A stretch of 64,000 nt of DNA, taken from positions 26,502,029 to 26,566,028 of the forward strand of contig NC_133933.1 in NCBI RefSeq assembly GCF_031877795.1. The letters run 5' to 3'. Positions 28,801 to 39,900 of this stretch are shown piece by piece. The stretch is from Strix aluco. Its lineage: Eukaryota; Chordata; Aves; Strigiformes; Strigidae. Under the pieces are notes generated by a model. It was not told the DNA's origin. It did not search any database and saw nothing but the letters and a program-made list of their open reading frames with translations. Every line of letters begins with the position of its first letter. Within the stretch, counting starts at the first letter, position 1. The translations under genes were made by a program, and so were the position numbers.

Positions 28801-31800
28801 TTCAACACATGGTAGTGTTCAACCTAAAGATCTGGTGGGAATTCAGCAAACTGGAACTTCACTACTGCCACTCATGCCATAGGACCTTAGTCTCGTTTGA
28901 AGACAAGGCTCTCACATATTATCAACTCAAACTGTTAACCTGAGTTAACAGCATTCTGTATTACTTTATCTCAAGTTGGTCTGTTTGACTTCAGAACTCA
29001 CCCTATTCTTTTCAATAAAATGGCCAAATCACTAGAAAAAGTATCACTGCCTTAAGCCAGGCTTACTGCCACGTTCCATGGGTTCATCTGAAGAATGTTA
29101 CATGAATATACCAATTTATTGTTACAATGATTATAATTCCCAAGTGGAAATTTGCTCTTGTTTTAGCACTCAAAACAAAATTCAGGGATCTTTATTTACA
29201 CATACAATTAATGCATCATCAGAATTAAAACAGAAGACAAGAAGGATCCAAACCCAGCATTTTTTTTTTTCTCCTGTTGAGCACAAATAGCATAACCATG
29301 AAATTCTCTATTTGACCTAAATACTCCAAGGGATAAATAAGCAATAGGGTCACAAAACTGACAAATCTTATTCTGTGCTATGTTAAACAGTAAAATCAAA
29401 GTTATATCTTTAAGTGGATGGTTCAGAACACATTCCCACAAGCACTTTGCTTATGTGAGTAGTATGGTCTGAAGTCCAAACACCCCTCTGATTCTTAGTA
29501 GACACTTGACATGCAAGTGTTTCCTCATGGTTGCTGACACCTAGTTTATGAACAACATATCTTAAGGAGGCTCGAATAAACACTTCCTATATACTTCTAT
29601 TTTTTCAGTTAGAAAGCAGAAGTCTAGGCTTTGAAAATACATGCACAGGACCAACCCTCAGTTGCTTAGGTTGACCTACCTATCTGAATGCTTACAGAAT
29701 TGGGACTTACTTTGGTCTTTACAAACTCCGTGGTTCAGGACACATCTTTTATTATTTATTCACATTCTTAAGCTTTGCCAAGATCTGAAGAAACATTTAT
29801 AGTTAATGAAGCTAGTTTGTCCATGAAAAGTTCATAGAAAACTAGTTAAGTAAGAGAAAATTTAACTATGACCTTCTTAACTATGACCTTCTGTGTGTCA
29901 AGAGTCCCCATGGTCCAAATGCTCTTCAACTGCTGTCAGCACTTGCCTGGAGAGGCAATGCATTTTGATTTAAGAATAGAATTTGAAGGGGAGGGAGAAA
30001 GAGAGGAGACTGACACCAAACAAAACCCAGCAACCTTCTGAAAGGTTTATCTTTCCGGCTGTTCTTACATTTTAGCATTATGTGTTCAGAAGAACATTAC
30101 TAAGAAGCAGCAGACAGTACACAGCCAATTCTCCTTTGAGTCTGTTTACAAACCTGAAATAGACTGATGCTAGCAATATTATGTCTTTCCCCCTTCTCAA
30201 GTAAAATACAAGTTATTTTCCTTCCAAATATAGCATGGATTTCCAAATTTTATTTCTGTGTGAAGTTTAAATTAACAACATATCACATGTAGATTTGCTA
30301 TTAGGAAAAATTTCATCACCAAAAGGGCTGTCAAGCATTTGAACAGGCTGCACAGGGAAGTGGTGGCGTTCACCATCACTGGAAGTATTTAGAAGACGTG
30401 TAGATGTGGTGTTTAGAGACATGCTTTAGTAGTGGACTTGGCAGTGTTTGAACTCAATGGTCTTGAAGGTCTTTACCAACCTAAATGATTCTGTGATTCT
30501 ATGCATGTTACAACATACAAAGTTGTAAACCTAAGTCTAAAAAATTATTATACATTTATGTTCATTTGTCTTCCCTGATGAGCTACCAAATGGATCCTCT
30601 ACCTAAATCTGATGTACAGTACCAGGTATAGAAAAATATTAGAAAATTCCATTTTGCATTTACATTCTCCACTTGTCATAATTTGTCTGGAGTCAGCGTT
30701 ATGAACAAAGTGGATTCATACCATTTGACTGCCACGTTCCATCACGAGCGCTGTACAGAAGGCTTACAATTCAGGTTTATAGGCCAGCCCACAGCAACAG
30801 CACTGTGGCTACTTCTGTTTTAAATTCTATTCTGCGGAACTGCTAAACAAAACCAAATAAAAGCACGCTCGTACTTCTCCACTGCAAACATTATGAATGA
30901 AATCCTATCAAAAATGAAAAATTGTAGAGTACTTTAACCACATGTGGAATCAACCTCTAACCATAATCTTCCCTTACTCCTCCAACATGAGAGAAAATTA
31001 TTTCCTCAAGTATTAAAGCATTAGCATTAACAAGAAGGCTGAACACATCTTATGAGCTCTCACTCATTAACTCACAGGATTTAAGAACAAAAAAATTAAA
31101 CTAGATTTAATAAGCACATACATCTTTGTTAAACTAAAAGAGGCATTGGCTAAAAGCAAAACTAAGAGGAAGCCACTGAAAGAGCTGAGCACACTGCCAC
31201 ATGGACAGCTCAACAGAACTGATTCCCAAGGCCCTAATCCAATAAAGACGTATGTTTACTGGTTTTTTCTTTTTTTTTTTTTTTTTTAAACTCGTGGACT
31301 TTGTTGCTGTTATTTAGCAGGTTAGAAATAACCTTTAAGAAAAAAACCTCAACAAAACACACACTTCCCTCCTGCCCTCAGCCTGGACCCTGATGCAGGT
31401 AACTCCCTTCTGCAGATGGTGGCCATGAAGCCAGTTGGGAGGTGGCTAGGACCCTTCTGAATGGAGCTTGTAAAAGATGACAACAGTACTCTCAGTTTGA
31501 TCCCAAAAACGCCAACAGCCACTTTAATTCTGAAGGTCATCCTTTACACGTGGCTACCCTTCGCCTGGACAGATTAAGAGAGTATCTTCTGGAACGCGTT
31601 TGTTCTCATGGCAAGAGAGCCAGGCAGGTGTGTAACAGCACCGTCCCTACAAGACACCCCACGGGCCCACCTCAGGCCCGGGCAGGCCCCAGCCCCAGCC
31701 CGCGCATCGCTTTGCCCACGGAGGCGCCTCCTCGCCGGCCCACGCCGCACTGTCCCCCGGGGGGGACGGGGGCACCTCGCACCCCTTCTCGCTTTCCAGC

Positions 31801-32174
31801 CACTCGCAGCCTGGCGGCTGCCGCGGGGCCAGACCCGTCCCGCCGGTCCCTCACCCGCTCCGGCCGCCGCGGCCTGAGGGGGCCGACCCCGGTCCCCTCC
31901 CCGCCGCGCTCCCGGGAGGGCCCCGCCGCGCAGGAGGAGGCGGCGAGACGGCGGCCAGCCCGGCCCCATGGCCGGAGGGCGGCAGCCCTGCGCCCTTCCC
32001 CAGCGAGAAGCGACGCCCACCGAGCCCCCTGCCCTGCGCCCCGGCCCCGCCGCGGGGTAGCAGGGGAGAGGAGGAGGGAAAGCAGCCACCTGAGCCGTGC
32101 AGGAAGATGAGGGAGGCGGTATGCCTGCCCGCGGGGGACACCACGCTTCTCTGCAGCGCTGCGGGCGCCGCCAT
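4586..32174 (-). CDS. LYPLAL1: LYPLAL1, lysophospholipase-like protein 1 (five coding exons, complete)
   Basis: The gene is read right to left as join(32174-32090, 27856-27757, 17125-16956, 5559-5444, 4825-4586), 711 nt coding for 236 residues plus TAA. It encodes a cytosolic alpha/beta-hydrolase of the acyl-protein thioesterase (APT/LYPLA) family. Seen in sequence: oxyanion-side motif FLHGSGDTGQG near residues 24-34, PTAPAR near 58-63, the conserved WFDR and SNDCPEH segments in exon 3, nucleophile elbow GGFSMGG with Ser122, GTADEL with Asp177, and NHELS with His209. These align with human Ser124, Asp179 and His211; the offset of two comes from a shorter N-terminus. No signal peptide or membrane segment is visible. 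Family knowledge: the human enzyme has a shallow active site favouring short acyl chains and has been linked to S-deacylation of a BK potassium channel. The start is the first ATG in the CpG island, in good Kozak context (GGCATGG). All introns have GT/AG ends. I see no frameshift or internal stop. Confidence 0.96.
4826..5443 (-). other. LYPLAL1: LYPLAL1 intron 4
   Basis: The intron is 618 bp, from donor gtgagt to acceptor acctag, and is AT-rich. It joins phase-0 ends of exons 4 and 5. Nothing else was seen in it. Confidence 0.93.
5444..5559 (-). CDS. LYPLAL1: LYPLAL1 coding exon 4 (nucleophile elbow)
   Basis: The exon is 116 nt. The acceptor is atcctag|GAGGC and the donor CCAG|gtgagt. It encodes [20 protein letters not shown] and then [23 protein letters not shown] is the GXSXG elbow with catalytic Ser122. 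The residue after SMGG is Gly where human has Cys128. The exon ends in phase 0. Confidence 0.95.
5560..16955 (-). other. LYPLAL1: LYPLAL1 intron 3
   Basis: The intron is about 11.4 kb, from donor gtaaga to acceptor tcctag. It is mostly unremarkable AT-rich sequence. Notable content is a four-block G-run cluster (10200-10222) and a pyrimidine-rich, G-poor plus-strand stretch at about 14300-15150. No repeat family could be named and no additional exon was recognised. Confidence 0.9.
10200..10222 (+). other. potential G-quadruplex (four G-runs) in LYPLAL1 intron 3
   Basis: The plus strand has G3-TGGA-G4-T-G4-TTA-G4, four runs of at least three G with loops of 1-4 nt, which satisfies the usual quadruplex pattern. 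It lies on the strand that is template for LYPLAL1. Confidence 0.7.
16956..17125 (-). CDS. LYPLAL1: LYPLAL1 coding exon 3
   Basis: The exon is 170 nt. The acceptor is cacttcag|GCCG and the donor ATAG|gtaaga. It encodes [20 protein letters not shown], then the SNDCPEH segment, then the helix ending in KNRILIG. The YTPMKG, WFDR and NDCPEH blocks are diagnostic of LYPLAL1 rather than LYPLA1/LYPLA2. Exit phase 1 splits the Gly codon just before the nucleophile elbow. Confidence 0.95.
18555..18573 (+). repeat. poly-T tract in intron 2
   Basis: This is a 19-base uninterrupted T run preceded by a T/G-rich stretch (18520-18554). On the LYPLAL1 sense strand it is poly-A. No retrotransposon body was recognised next to it. 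Confidence 0.9.
21200..21725 (+). mobile_element. CR1 LINE 3' end with remnant of the reverse-transcriptase C-terminus
   Basis: The fragment is the typical 3' part of a chicken-repeat-1 non-LTR retrotransposon, inserted in the opposite orientation to LYPLAL1. It encodes the recognisable tail [20 protein letters not shown], then shifts frame near 21310 and continues as [18 protein letters not shown]. The 3' region carries TGAGGGTGGTGA, GTTGCCCAGAGAG and TTGGACTAGATGA blocks and ends in ATTCTATGATTTTATGAT. Relative to typical CR1 it appears to lack a short internal block before 21475. It also contains a 10-bp perfect hairpin at 21422-21445. It is 5'-truncated and inactive. Confidence 0.93.
27757..27856 (-). 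CDS. LYPLAL1: LYPLAL1 coding exon 2
   Basis: The exon is 100 nt, too short for an ORF screen. The acceptor is gatacag|GTGATAC and the donor CCAG|gtattg. The translation runs from [10 protein letters not shown] to IYPTAPAR and matches human GDSGQGLRMW...IYPTAPPR with conservative changes. Entry phase 1 and exit phase 2 fit exons 1 and 3 exactly. Confidence 0.95.
29862..29891. repeat. 15-bp tandem duplication in intron 1
   Basis: TTAACTATGACCTTC occurs twice head to tail with no mismatch. It probably arose by replication slippage. Confidence 0.95.
30301..30504 (+). mobile_element. CR1 LINE 3' fragment
   Basis: The sequence follows the CR1 3' end: AAAAATTTCATCACC, then GAACAGGCTGCACAGGGAAG, TGGAAGTATTTAGAAGACG, CTCAATGGTCTTGAAGGTC and terminal ATTCTGTGATTCTATG octamers. 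It lies in LYPLAL1 intron 1, antisense to the gene. It is heavily 5'-truncated and diverged, and from a different CR1 subfamily than the 21.2-kb copy judging by the GAGACATG block. Confidence 0.92.
31263..31287 (+). repeat. poly-T tract in intron 1
   Basis: This is a T run with one C interruption, about 300 bp from the CpG island edge. It is poly-A on the gene's sense strand. Confidence 0.9.
32090..32174 (-). CDS. LYPLAL1: LYPLAL1 coding exon 1
   Basis: The exon is 85 nt. It opens with [10 protein letters not shown] and ends in ...LIFLHGSG, and the last Gly codon is split (phase 1). The donor reads TCAG|gtggct. The N-terminus is alanine-rich and two residues shorter than human before the conserved SPAGRH segment, which leads to the first core beta strand. 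An open frame continues past the donor into intron 1 as GC-rich read-through, but it loses all similarity to the family there, so the splice is preferred. Confidence 0.95.
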
Positions 32175-32176
32175 GC
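32163..32176 (-). promoter_or_regulatory. YY1-like motif spanning the LYPLAL1 start codon
   Basis: The minus strand reads GCATGGCGGCGCCC. The ATGGCGGC core matches the well-known YY1-type element that often overlaps start codons in CpG-island genes. It lies inside coding sequence, so part of the match is forced by Met-Ala-Ala. Binding is inferred, not shown. Confidence 0.4.
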
Positions 32177-32602
32177 CCGCCGCTCTTCTCCTCCTTCTTC
32201 CTCTTCCTTCTCCTCCTCCGCCCGGGCCGGCCGGTAGCGCGGCCCCCAGCGCCGGCGCAGAGGCGGCCCTGCGCCCGCCGCGCCTCCTCCAGCGCCTGGG
32301 ACGGAGGGGCCGCGTCTCTTTTGCCGCCCGCTCCCCTCAGGCGCCGCTGCCCAGAGGAGCAGCTCTCCCAGGCCAGAAGAGTTCTGCCTCTTTATAGGAA
32401 ATACTGTATCTCTGCAGACCCCGCGTTTACAGATGTCAATATGGTACACGAACTGGGGATCGAGCAGTAAAGGGAGAGTTTCCCCTTGCGTGTCGTAGGT
32501 GGTATGTGTTTGGAAAGGCCATCAGGCTTCAGCCTGGCCAGGTGCGCGCTCTCAAGGGTAAAGGCCTGGCTGACGGGGGAACTGAGGCGAGGCACCGCAC
32601 CT

Positions 32603-32620
32603 GGGGGGGGGGTGGGGGGG
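32603..32620 (+). other. G-homopolymer block flanking the CpG island
   Basis: The run has about ten G, one T, then seven G, just outside the CpG island on the upstream side of LYPLAL1. It could form a quadruplex or be a sequencing and assembly weak point. Confidence 0.7.
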
Positions 32621-33953
32621 CGGCACTGATGGCTCCTTCAAGGCACTTCAGACAGCAAAGAGCCTGCAAGGACCAACATTGCAAAGGTCCAGTAGACGTT
32701 TGAAAGCTTGTCTGATCTTCATCCATGTCTGAGCACAGCTGCTATGATGCTCTTGATAGTTTCTACTGAACTGGTGTAGGGGGATGAGAAGTAGGAGCTT
32801 GCTTTTCAATTATTACGTAACCTAAACACATTCATGATTGTAAGACTTATTTCTTTCCTAGTGATGTGTCGATTAACCACCTGCCCTGGTGCTTTGAGGT
32901 TTGTGGCAGTAGAACAAGGATGACCATGCATAAACTCTGCTATTGCCATTTCACTAGCCAGGTGCAGTGTGAGCCAGGGGGTGAGCAGCAAGTTTACAGA
33001 TTAGTTTTGCAGTTCATCATGAAGTATTTTGGCAAGCCATAGGGGCACACCTGTTAGTCCTTAAAAATGTAATGAAACCTTAGCCTCTTGAGGTAGCATG
33101 TTATTACCTTCAGAATGGCCTGTGGGTTAAGTAGATGAAATATCAGTGTGTGTGTAATATGAAGAGCATGCTGTGCTTGTATTTCTGTTCAAATTACTGT
33201 CCTGACTACTATTTTCCTATATATTTAATTAGGGCACTAGTTGAATGTGGACTGACAAATGGCATGTTATGATGCCCCTTCAAAACCCATGCAGCTGTCT
33301 TTTGAATATATCTAGAAGCATTCTGCAGTGGGTCCAAAAAGTAAATAGAAAAGAATCTGATAGTTGGGGAAGGGAGAAAATTACATGGTGGGGAGGGATG
33401 AAAGAAATATCTAAAATTTTCTACAGTCTCAGTTGCCCAGTTCAAGAATACAAAATCTCAGCAAAGTAGTGCCACCACGAACAAGTCAGTATTGCCAGTG
33501 GCTAATACCTGAGATACACCTTACTTTTCATTTGACTTTACTATACAAAAATAATTGTGGCATTTGAGCCATTGTTGCTCTTTTTTTTTTTTTTTTAATT
33601 AGCTTAGCAGGAAAGTTTAATCATAATTGTAGGACATATTCACTCAATTATACTTATTTGTAATAATTTGTCTTGCCATCTTTCATGAGCATTTGAGGGC
33701 TATTATATCTGAAGTATCACTGAACAAAGGTGATGTGTGGCTTTGGACAAACTCTTCTGCACAGTTACAACAAACCGTGATCAAGCCTTTTTAAAGCTTA
33801 TGGTTTATGATTCCCTGCCTCTGAGTTACAAGCTTGGAGGTACAAGATTTCTTTGTGCCAACAAATAAAGCTTGATGCCAGGAACCAAACAAAGGGTAAA
33901 ATAGCAGACCATGCAAAAATAGTACTCTAGGTTTGGAGGATTTTGTGTGTTGG

Positions 33954-33976
33954 TTTTTTTTTTTTTTTTTTTTTTT
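33954..33976 (+). repeat. poly-T tract in the 5' flank
   Basis: This is a 23-base T run after TTTTGTGTGTTGG. A second, 16-base T run lies at 33581-33596. No adjoining retroelement was recognised. Confidence 0.9.
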
Positions 33977-36900
33977 AAGAGAAATAGTAAAGGAATAAGA
34001 TTTATTTTTTCTTTTCCATTAGAAAACAAGCAAAGGGCTATCTTTATCTTTCCCTGAAGGGAGAGGACTCCAGGGCTTCAGGGGAAAGACCAATATTTTT
34101 CAAATAGGAGCTCTGAACAAACTAATGGAAGAGCTGAGTTATAATTCAGATGACAACAAAATTACTGTGAGAACTTGTTATTTATAGCAGAGGAAAAGCC
34201 TGTCCTGGCATGTCTTTAAGTATATTAATGATATTGAATATTAATTATATTAAAAATGTATTTTAATTATATTTAAAAAAAAACCCAAAACATTGAAGAA
34301 AAAGTCTTCTAACAGTGATAGCTCTGAATCAAGTTTTCAGAAATGGCCAAGAGAGAATTCCTTCATTTCTGGGAGTTTTCTATTGTTAGAGGGGTGATAT
34401 GAGTCCACTCCCCTGCCAGTTTTGCCTTCTACCTGAAGAAGGAGAGAAAGGAGGGAACATGCTTGGAATGAGAACTAGAAAAGGGTTATAACTACTTCCC
34501 TGAGCCAAACCTGTGAAGCAGACAGATGTAACACATGAAAGCCATGAAAATTGTGGTTGCTGCTAAAACTTAGCCCTACTAACTGAAAGGACTATCCTGA
34601 ATGGATTAACAGTATGTTAGTAACTGTAGAAAATTACAGGCAATATGAAAATAGCTTGCAAATTTTGTTAAACTAACATATGCTTAAATTCCGATGCTTA
34701 TGGCTTTTTACAAGTCTTGCACTGCTGACATGAAACATCTCCAAAAGGAATTTATTACATTTCACAGTGTCAATAAAATGTCCTCCCACACCCTTAAAAA
34801 ACATACTCTGTTGCAACTTCTTCTCTTTTTAATTTTTTTCTGGGCTTAATGAAATAAATGGATTAAATTTTAACTTAAATGCTAAATAAATATTGAGATG
34901 TAGATATGTGGCCATATTTAATCTTTTTAAAGAAAGGCAATGTTAAGTTTTGTTCCTTAGGATAGACTCTTGCTCACAGCGCTCTCTGTTCTGACTCTGT
35001 TCTCTCACACTGACTTTATTCAGGATAAACCAGAAGAGTTTAATTTACTTACAACCATTTTGATATTTTTCTCGTTTAAAATGGCTTTGCACTTTAAAAT
35101 TAACTTTAGCTGAAAACAGTATGTTGCGGAGTAATTTTTATGTCCAGCATATGTACATATATAACATCCAGAAACACTATTATAACCATATATGCAGAAC
35201 CTTGCACCCCTCATTGAAAAATGGTTTGTAGGTGTTGTACGGTTGCTGTTGGGTTTTTTTAGTAGGTGAGTTAGTCCACAGATGCTTCATCAATGATTAC
35301 AAAGTGTATCTGATTTCTAGTTGATTATATTTACATTTAGGTGATTTTGACAGAAGCAGGGATTTTGGTATGAAAATAAAAATATCAAGTATTTGGATCT
35401 TTCCACATACACCCTTTATTTCTTTCTTAGTATCATGACATTATCATCACCATATCAGAAGATCACATCATTAATTTCTGGTCTTCTTGCTTGAGTGATA
35501 GCTATCCTATACTGGCTTTCTTCTTTATTAAGGCATTAAAATTAAGTGCTGAATTTCTTTGACTCTTTTGTGCATTGCTTCTCTCTCCTATCCTTCTCCC
35601 AGTTTTTTACAGGCTGAAGGGTCCGTCCACTGTTTTTAAGACCATCATGCCAGTTTACTGTGATCTGATAAAAATAAGCAACTATCCTTAAACTTGCAGG
35701 TGGTTTCATTCATTGGAAATCAATGGCAGTGCTTTGACATAGAATTTATATGGTATGGGTTTTTTTTAGGTCTCCTCTTTCAGTGTACATCTTGACATAA
35801 TTTATTCTAAAAAGTTTTTGTAAACAGTTCTCTGCACAACTTGCACAACTGCAGCAGTAGAGGTAGGAAGTGCCATAGGGGCTGCTATTCAGCTGCACAG
35901 CCTAGTGGTCCATTTATCATGCTAAACTATTCATATCCTCACCAAGCCAAATGAAAAATGTGTTTCCATTCATATATTTTAATTTTAAAAATGAGGTATT
36001 TAGCAAATGGTCAATGTTCAAAATAGGTAGATTTTGAAAAGTTGTTTTCCTGTCCAGTGAGAAGTATATTTTCATGCCAGGTTCTCCTGTTCATTACTAG
36101 AAAAAAAGCTTCCTGGCTAGGCTACATCCTTAATATTGTGCATCACAGATGTGATTTGCCATGGAGTTTGGTGGGAGAAGTCAGTCCACAAAGAGAAAAG
36201 AAAGTTGTGTTCTGTGTCTGAATACTGTCTGGCACAATGGAACCTTGACCCAATGTTTCTAGTTACCACAGCAAGGTAAACAAGTAATAAATAAACAAAT
36301 CATGTTCTTTTTGGCCCAAGAGATAATTGGTATTTAGGGTCTTGTGAGATAATTTTGCTAGTAGGAGCCAGATATTTACTGTATGCCATCCAATTTGTTT
36401 AAAAACAAATGAGGGCACAGTCCCAGGGACAACAGGAGGCAGTTCCCTCTTCAGAAATCTGAGCCTGCAGCAAGCCAACACCCTGCCAAAACAAATCCAG
36501 GCTTGGCCACGTTACTGGTGCCTGTGTGTTTCTTCTGCTTGTTCTTTGCAGCGGGTTTGCTGCTTCTGAGTCATTTGGACGTCCACTCAGCTGCTGCATC
36601 TGCAGGCATCTCCCAGGCAAGCTTTTTGGCCCATCTTGTTCAGCTTATAGCCTGCTGGAGCCTGGAGGGATGTTCCTCAACCAGAATTCCCCAAGGAATC
36701 TCGCAGACATGTTCAGAGCTTACCAAGAACACAACAAGAGTATTCTCAGCGAATAATGAAGCTGCTTTCTATTAATATGGGGACTGGTGGTATCTGCCTT
36801 TTATTTAATACATCAGTGATTAGAGCTACGACTGCTAACTGGTATGACTGGTTTTACATTGACCTGACAGCTGCTGGCAGAGCTGCTTTATACGTCAGAC

Positions 36901-39900
36901 AGTATTTCAAAGATGCTCACCCTGGGTAGTGAACTCACCTTGGCTGTGGGAGATTGAGTTCAGGACTTTTGGGGGAAGTTTGAAGTGCTGTGGGATGGTT
37001 TGGCTCTGTTGGAGATTTGCCTGTGGGAAGATGTTGGTACTGGGACCACAATACTACTACAGTCTTCAGTAACATTTCTGGACTCAGAATGAAGGATCCT
37101 TCATTGATTTGAACTGTGTATCTGGCAAGTTTGTTACACCTCGTGATTTCGTTGTGTGTTTTGGTATTTCTCTTGAGGACCAGTGTTCTTACATATGTTA
37201 CTGAATATGAATCTCAGGTTCCTGTTGCTTGCAAAGGACATAAGCACTCTGAATTGAGGAAAAAGCTGTGAAAATATGAACCTTAAAATCCAGCTGTACA
37301 AGAAAATATCCCCAAGATTCTCATTTTAAAACTCTCATACTTTTGAGTCATTTTTTTAAGTTCTGATTTATGAATTAGGAATTTAGAGATTAACAGGAGC
37401 ACTCTAGTGAGATTACTGCACTGGAGTTCGTAAATGAGTCTGGCCAGATCTGTGCTGCACCGTTCTGCATTCATGTGTATGTGCATCAGGAGTGTTAAAC
37501 ATACCACACTCTCAAATAACATAGCTCTGCTAGCAAACTCTCTCGTTTTCTCCATAGAAATGCAATCTATCCAACCAAAGTATCTCGTGTTGATGTGGAG
37601 TACTTTTGCCAGTATAAATTGGAAGTCTGAAAGAGGTCTTTGCTCATATAAATATATTGGCAAGTCTTTGTACAGTCACAACAAAATCTAAATTTGCTTT
37701 CTTAATGCTAAAATCTGGTTTTGGTTACATTATTGTCAGTCTGGAGTAACTCCTTCTGGTTGACCCAAAGATAAGTCAAACCCAACAAAGAGTCTTTTGG
37801 ACTCACAACCCTGTAATGACATTAGAACATGAAAATGGCAGAAATCACTTCTTTAATCTACAAGTAGAAAGTATCTGTGTTCACAGTGGTTTTGGTTAAT
37901 TTAACCCTTCTGAGCCTGAGCAGGTGAAATGTAGAAATTTATATCAACACTGGAAATGTATAATACTCTCTGACAGACCTATTTGTTTCATTCTTCCTGC
38001 TTTCATACCAGTGGAACTTTGTTTGTATGGCTTCCACATTTTGGCATTTATTCGTCAAAACTGGGGCGTAGGTGCAAGCATTTTTTTTTGGTGCCAATTT
38101 ATGTGATGCCATAAAGCAGCGTTTTTCATTTTTCAACACTTATTAGCTCAGCTCCTCAGCTGTGCAGCACCACACCCTGGTGTGAAACTTATAGAGGGAT
38201 AATTCTGACAGGTTTATATTGGCCTAAATTTATAGCATTTCATTTGGGAAAATGAGTATCTTGTTCACATTTCCAGTACAATGTTGTGACTATTTGACAA
38301 GACCAACCACCAAGACCTTTTGAAGACTGCAAATCAGAGGGTGTCCTAAAGATATATAGTTTAAATTGAATGTGGTATGTTTTAAATCATTTTAGTGTCA
38401 GTGCACCAATTTCTTCCAAAACAGAGCATCCGACATGTATATATATACATATAATATTAATATTGAGGTAAGCTGAATGGTGCAATACTGTGCTCCAAGC
38501 TTTTAAGATAACATTTGTGGTGCCTTAAGATAAAACACTGTGGTGTATCTTTTTCATCATAGACCAGATATGGTATAAGGACATAAAATATACATTGATA
38601 CATTTTTCCTACATACAAATTTATGATCGAATATAAAACCAATATGCAGAGTGATTATCATATATATGTTTGTTACGTTTTATTTATTTTTCTAAAATGA
38701 AATATGTCCCAAAAGAGTAGTTCTGTAATCTCTGCTAATAAGTTCTGGATGTACTATTTTTACTGTGTGCTAAGAATAAAATCTATGGCTGGTCCTTACT
38801 ACTTTGTTTTATTGGACTTTAAGGGTGCAGGTGTCTTCTTCTGGGTCTGTAACCCTGTCCCTTTACTGTAGTCAGTAGAGGCAGCGGGTCTTCTCTGTGG
38901 TCTGCAAAGGATGCCTATGGCCATGGGCTCAGCTCAGCTACGTGCATCTGGAGCCTGGACATCTCAAGTTAGGTGAGATTAAGCACACCCGAAGTTTCTA
39001 CTTTGGTTTTGTGTTGTTGGATTCCAGGTCACGGCCATTCCATTATCAGCAGGCCACTGAAAATGATGTCTCTCAGAAGTCTAACTGGGTCCCAATTTGG
39101 ATCTGTAAACTCTAGTAGTTGTAGTGTGGTGGCTGAGTGACAACAAAATAGTTATGACCCAGTTCTGTCAAATCTGAAATGTACCTACATTTTAAAATCA
39201 GCACCATCAAGCTAGCAATAACAAGGATTTGTTTTGTTTCCTGCAGCAGAGGAGCTATGGAATTAGAGTATGAAAAATATGAACAGGTCACTGTAGAAAG
39301 GTTACCCACCAGGGTGTTGGATCTGCTCTAAGCCTAGCTGTAGAGCAGTTTTTCCATTACATATCTGAATGAATTCTCACGCATGTGGAAACTGCAAAAC
39401 CAGGCCACCTGTGGATAACTGGATGACTCCATCCTGAGTCAATTAACACAGAGAGAATTATGTAGAAAATTAAATAATTAGATTTTCAGACAATGTGAAA
39501 CATGTCATTTGTGTAATATAATCAGTGTTTTTGGAAACAGTTGCAAAGAGACCTAGGCATGAAGTATGTGAACAAGCCCAGCGTGAAGCGCTACGTGTTA
39601 TATAGGTGCAGATTTCTCACTGTTGTCTTGAAATGTGGCCTTTATTAAGATACCTGTGAGTTACAATAGAATTTGATATATTAATGACATTAGAACCATA
39701 TTGCTTTAAAAGAACTGGCACCAAAACACTTAAGTGTTTGAATTAAGAAGATCTTTGTCTGGATTTCTGTATTTTCTGTTATGCAAAATTTAGCCAATAT
39801 TTCAAGTGAATTGTGTAGTCTTTCGGATTCGAAGGGAATTACTCAGTTGAATAACCCTGCTGTAAGTTGGTCTGTCCAAATGAAAATCAGTATTACGTGA

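Larger units (their letters stand above)
27857..32089 (-). other. LYPLAL1: LYPLAL1 intron 1
   Basis: The intron is about 4.2 kb with gt...ag ends. The first ~500 bp (next to exon 1) belong to the CpG island. The rest is AT-rich and holds one CR1 fragment (30301-30504), a 25-base T-rich run (31263-31287) and a 15-bp perfect tandem duplication (29862-29891). No further exon was recognised. Confidence 0.9.
31590..32400. promoter_or_regulatory. CpG island promoter of LYPLAL1, possibly bidirectional
   Basis: The segment is dense in CG dinucleotides and very G+C rich, in sharp contrast with the AT-rich sequence on both sides. It covers exon 1, the first ~500 bp of intron 1 and the presumed transcription start region upstream of 32174. 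No TATA box was evident, as usual for island promoters. Upstream of the start codon the minus strand is a long purine-rich run (32178-32220) with GGAAG ETS-like cores. There is no upstream ATG on the minus strand between 32175 and 32400. Boundaries are by eye. Confidence 0.9.

Noticed and set aside
31550..32110. 186-codon plus-strand ORF over the CpG island
   Set aside because: It has low-complexity Pro/Arg/Ala composition and is antisense to exon 1 and intron 1 in GC-rich DNA. It has no family features.
31851..32174. 107-codon unspliced reading of LYPLAL1 exon 1 as a complete small protein
   Set aside because: Family similarity stops exactly at the GT donor (32089), and exon 2 continues the conserved sequence in the right phase. 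The rest is intron read-through.
31574..32449. 291-codon minus-strand ORF over the CpG island
   Set aside because: It is in a different frame from LYPLAL1 exon 1, opens with a GTG rather than ATG, and is Arg/Gly/Pro-rich. Long open frames are expected in GC-rich islands because stop codons are AT-rich.
18555..34000. Poly-T tracts considered as tails of antisense retroposed sequences
   Set aside because: No retroposed body or target-site duplication was recognisable next to them. Most are likely simple homopolymer expansion.
37283..37663. 126-codon minus-strand ORF in the 5' flank
   Set aside because: It overlaps a plus-strand ORF, has no recognisable domain or splice context, and lies where the composition skew argues for plus-strand transcription. 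It is probably chance.
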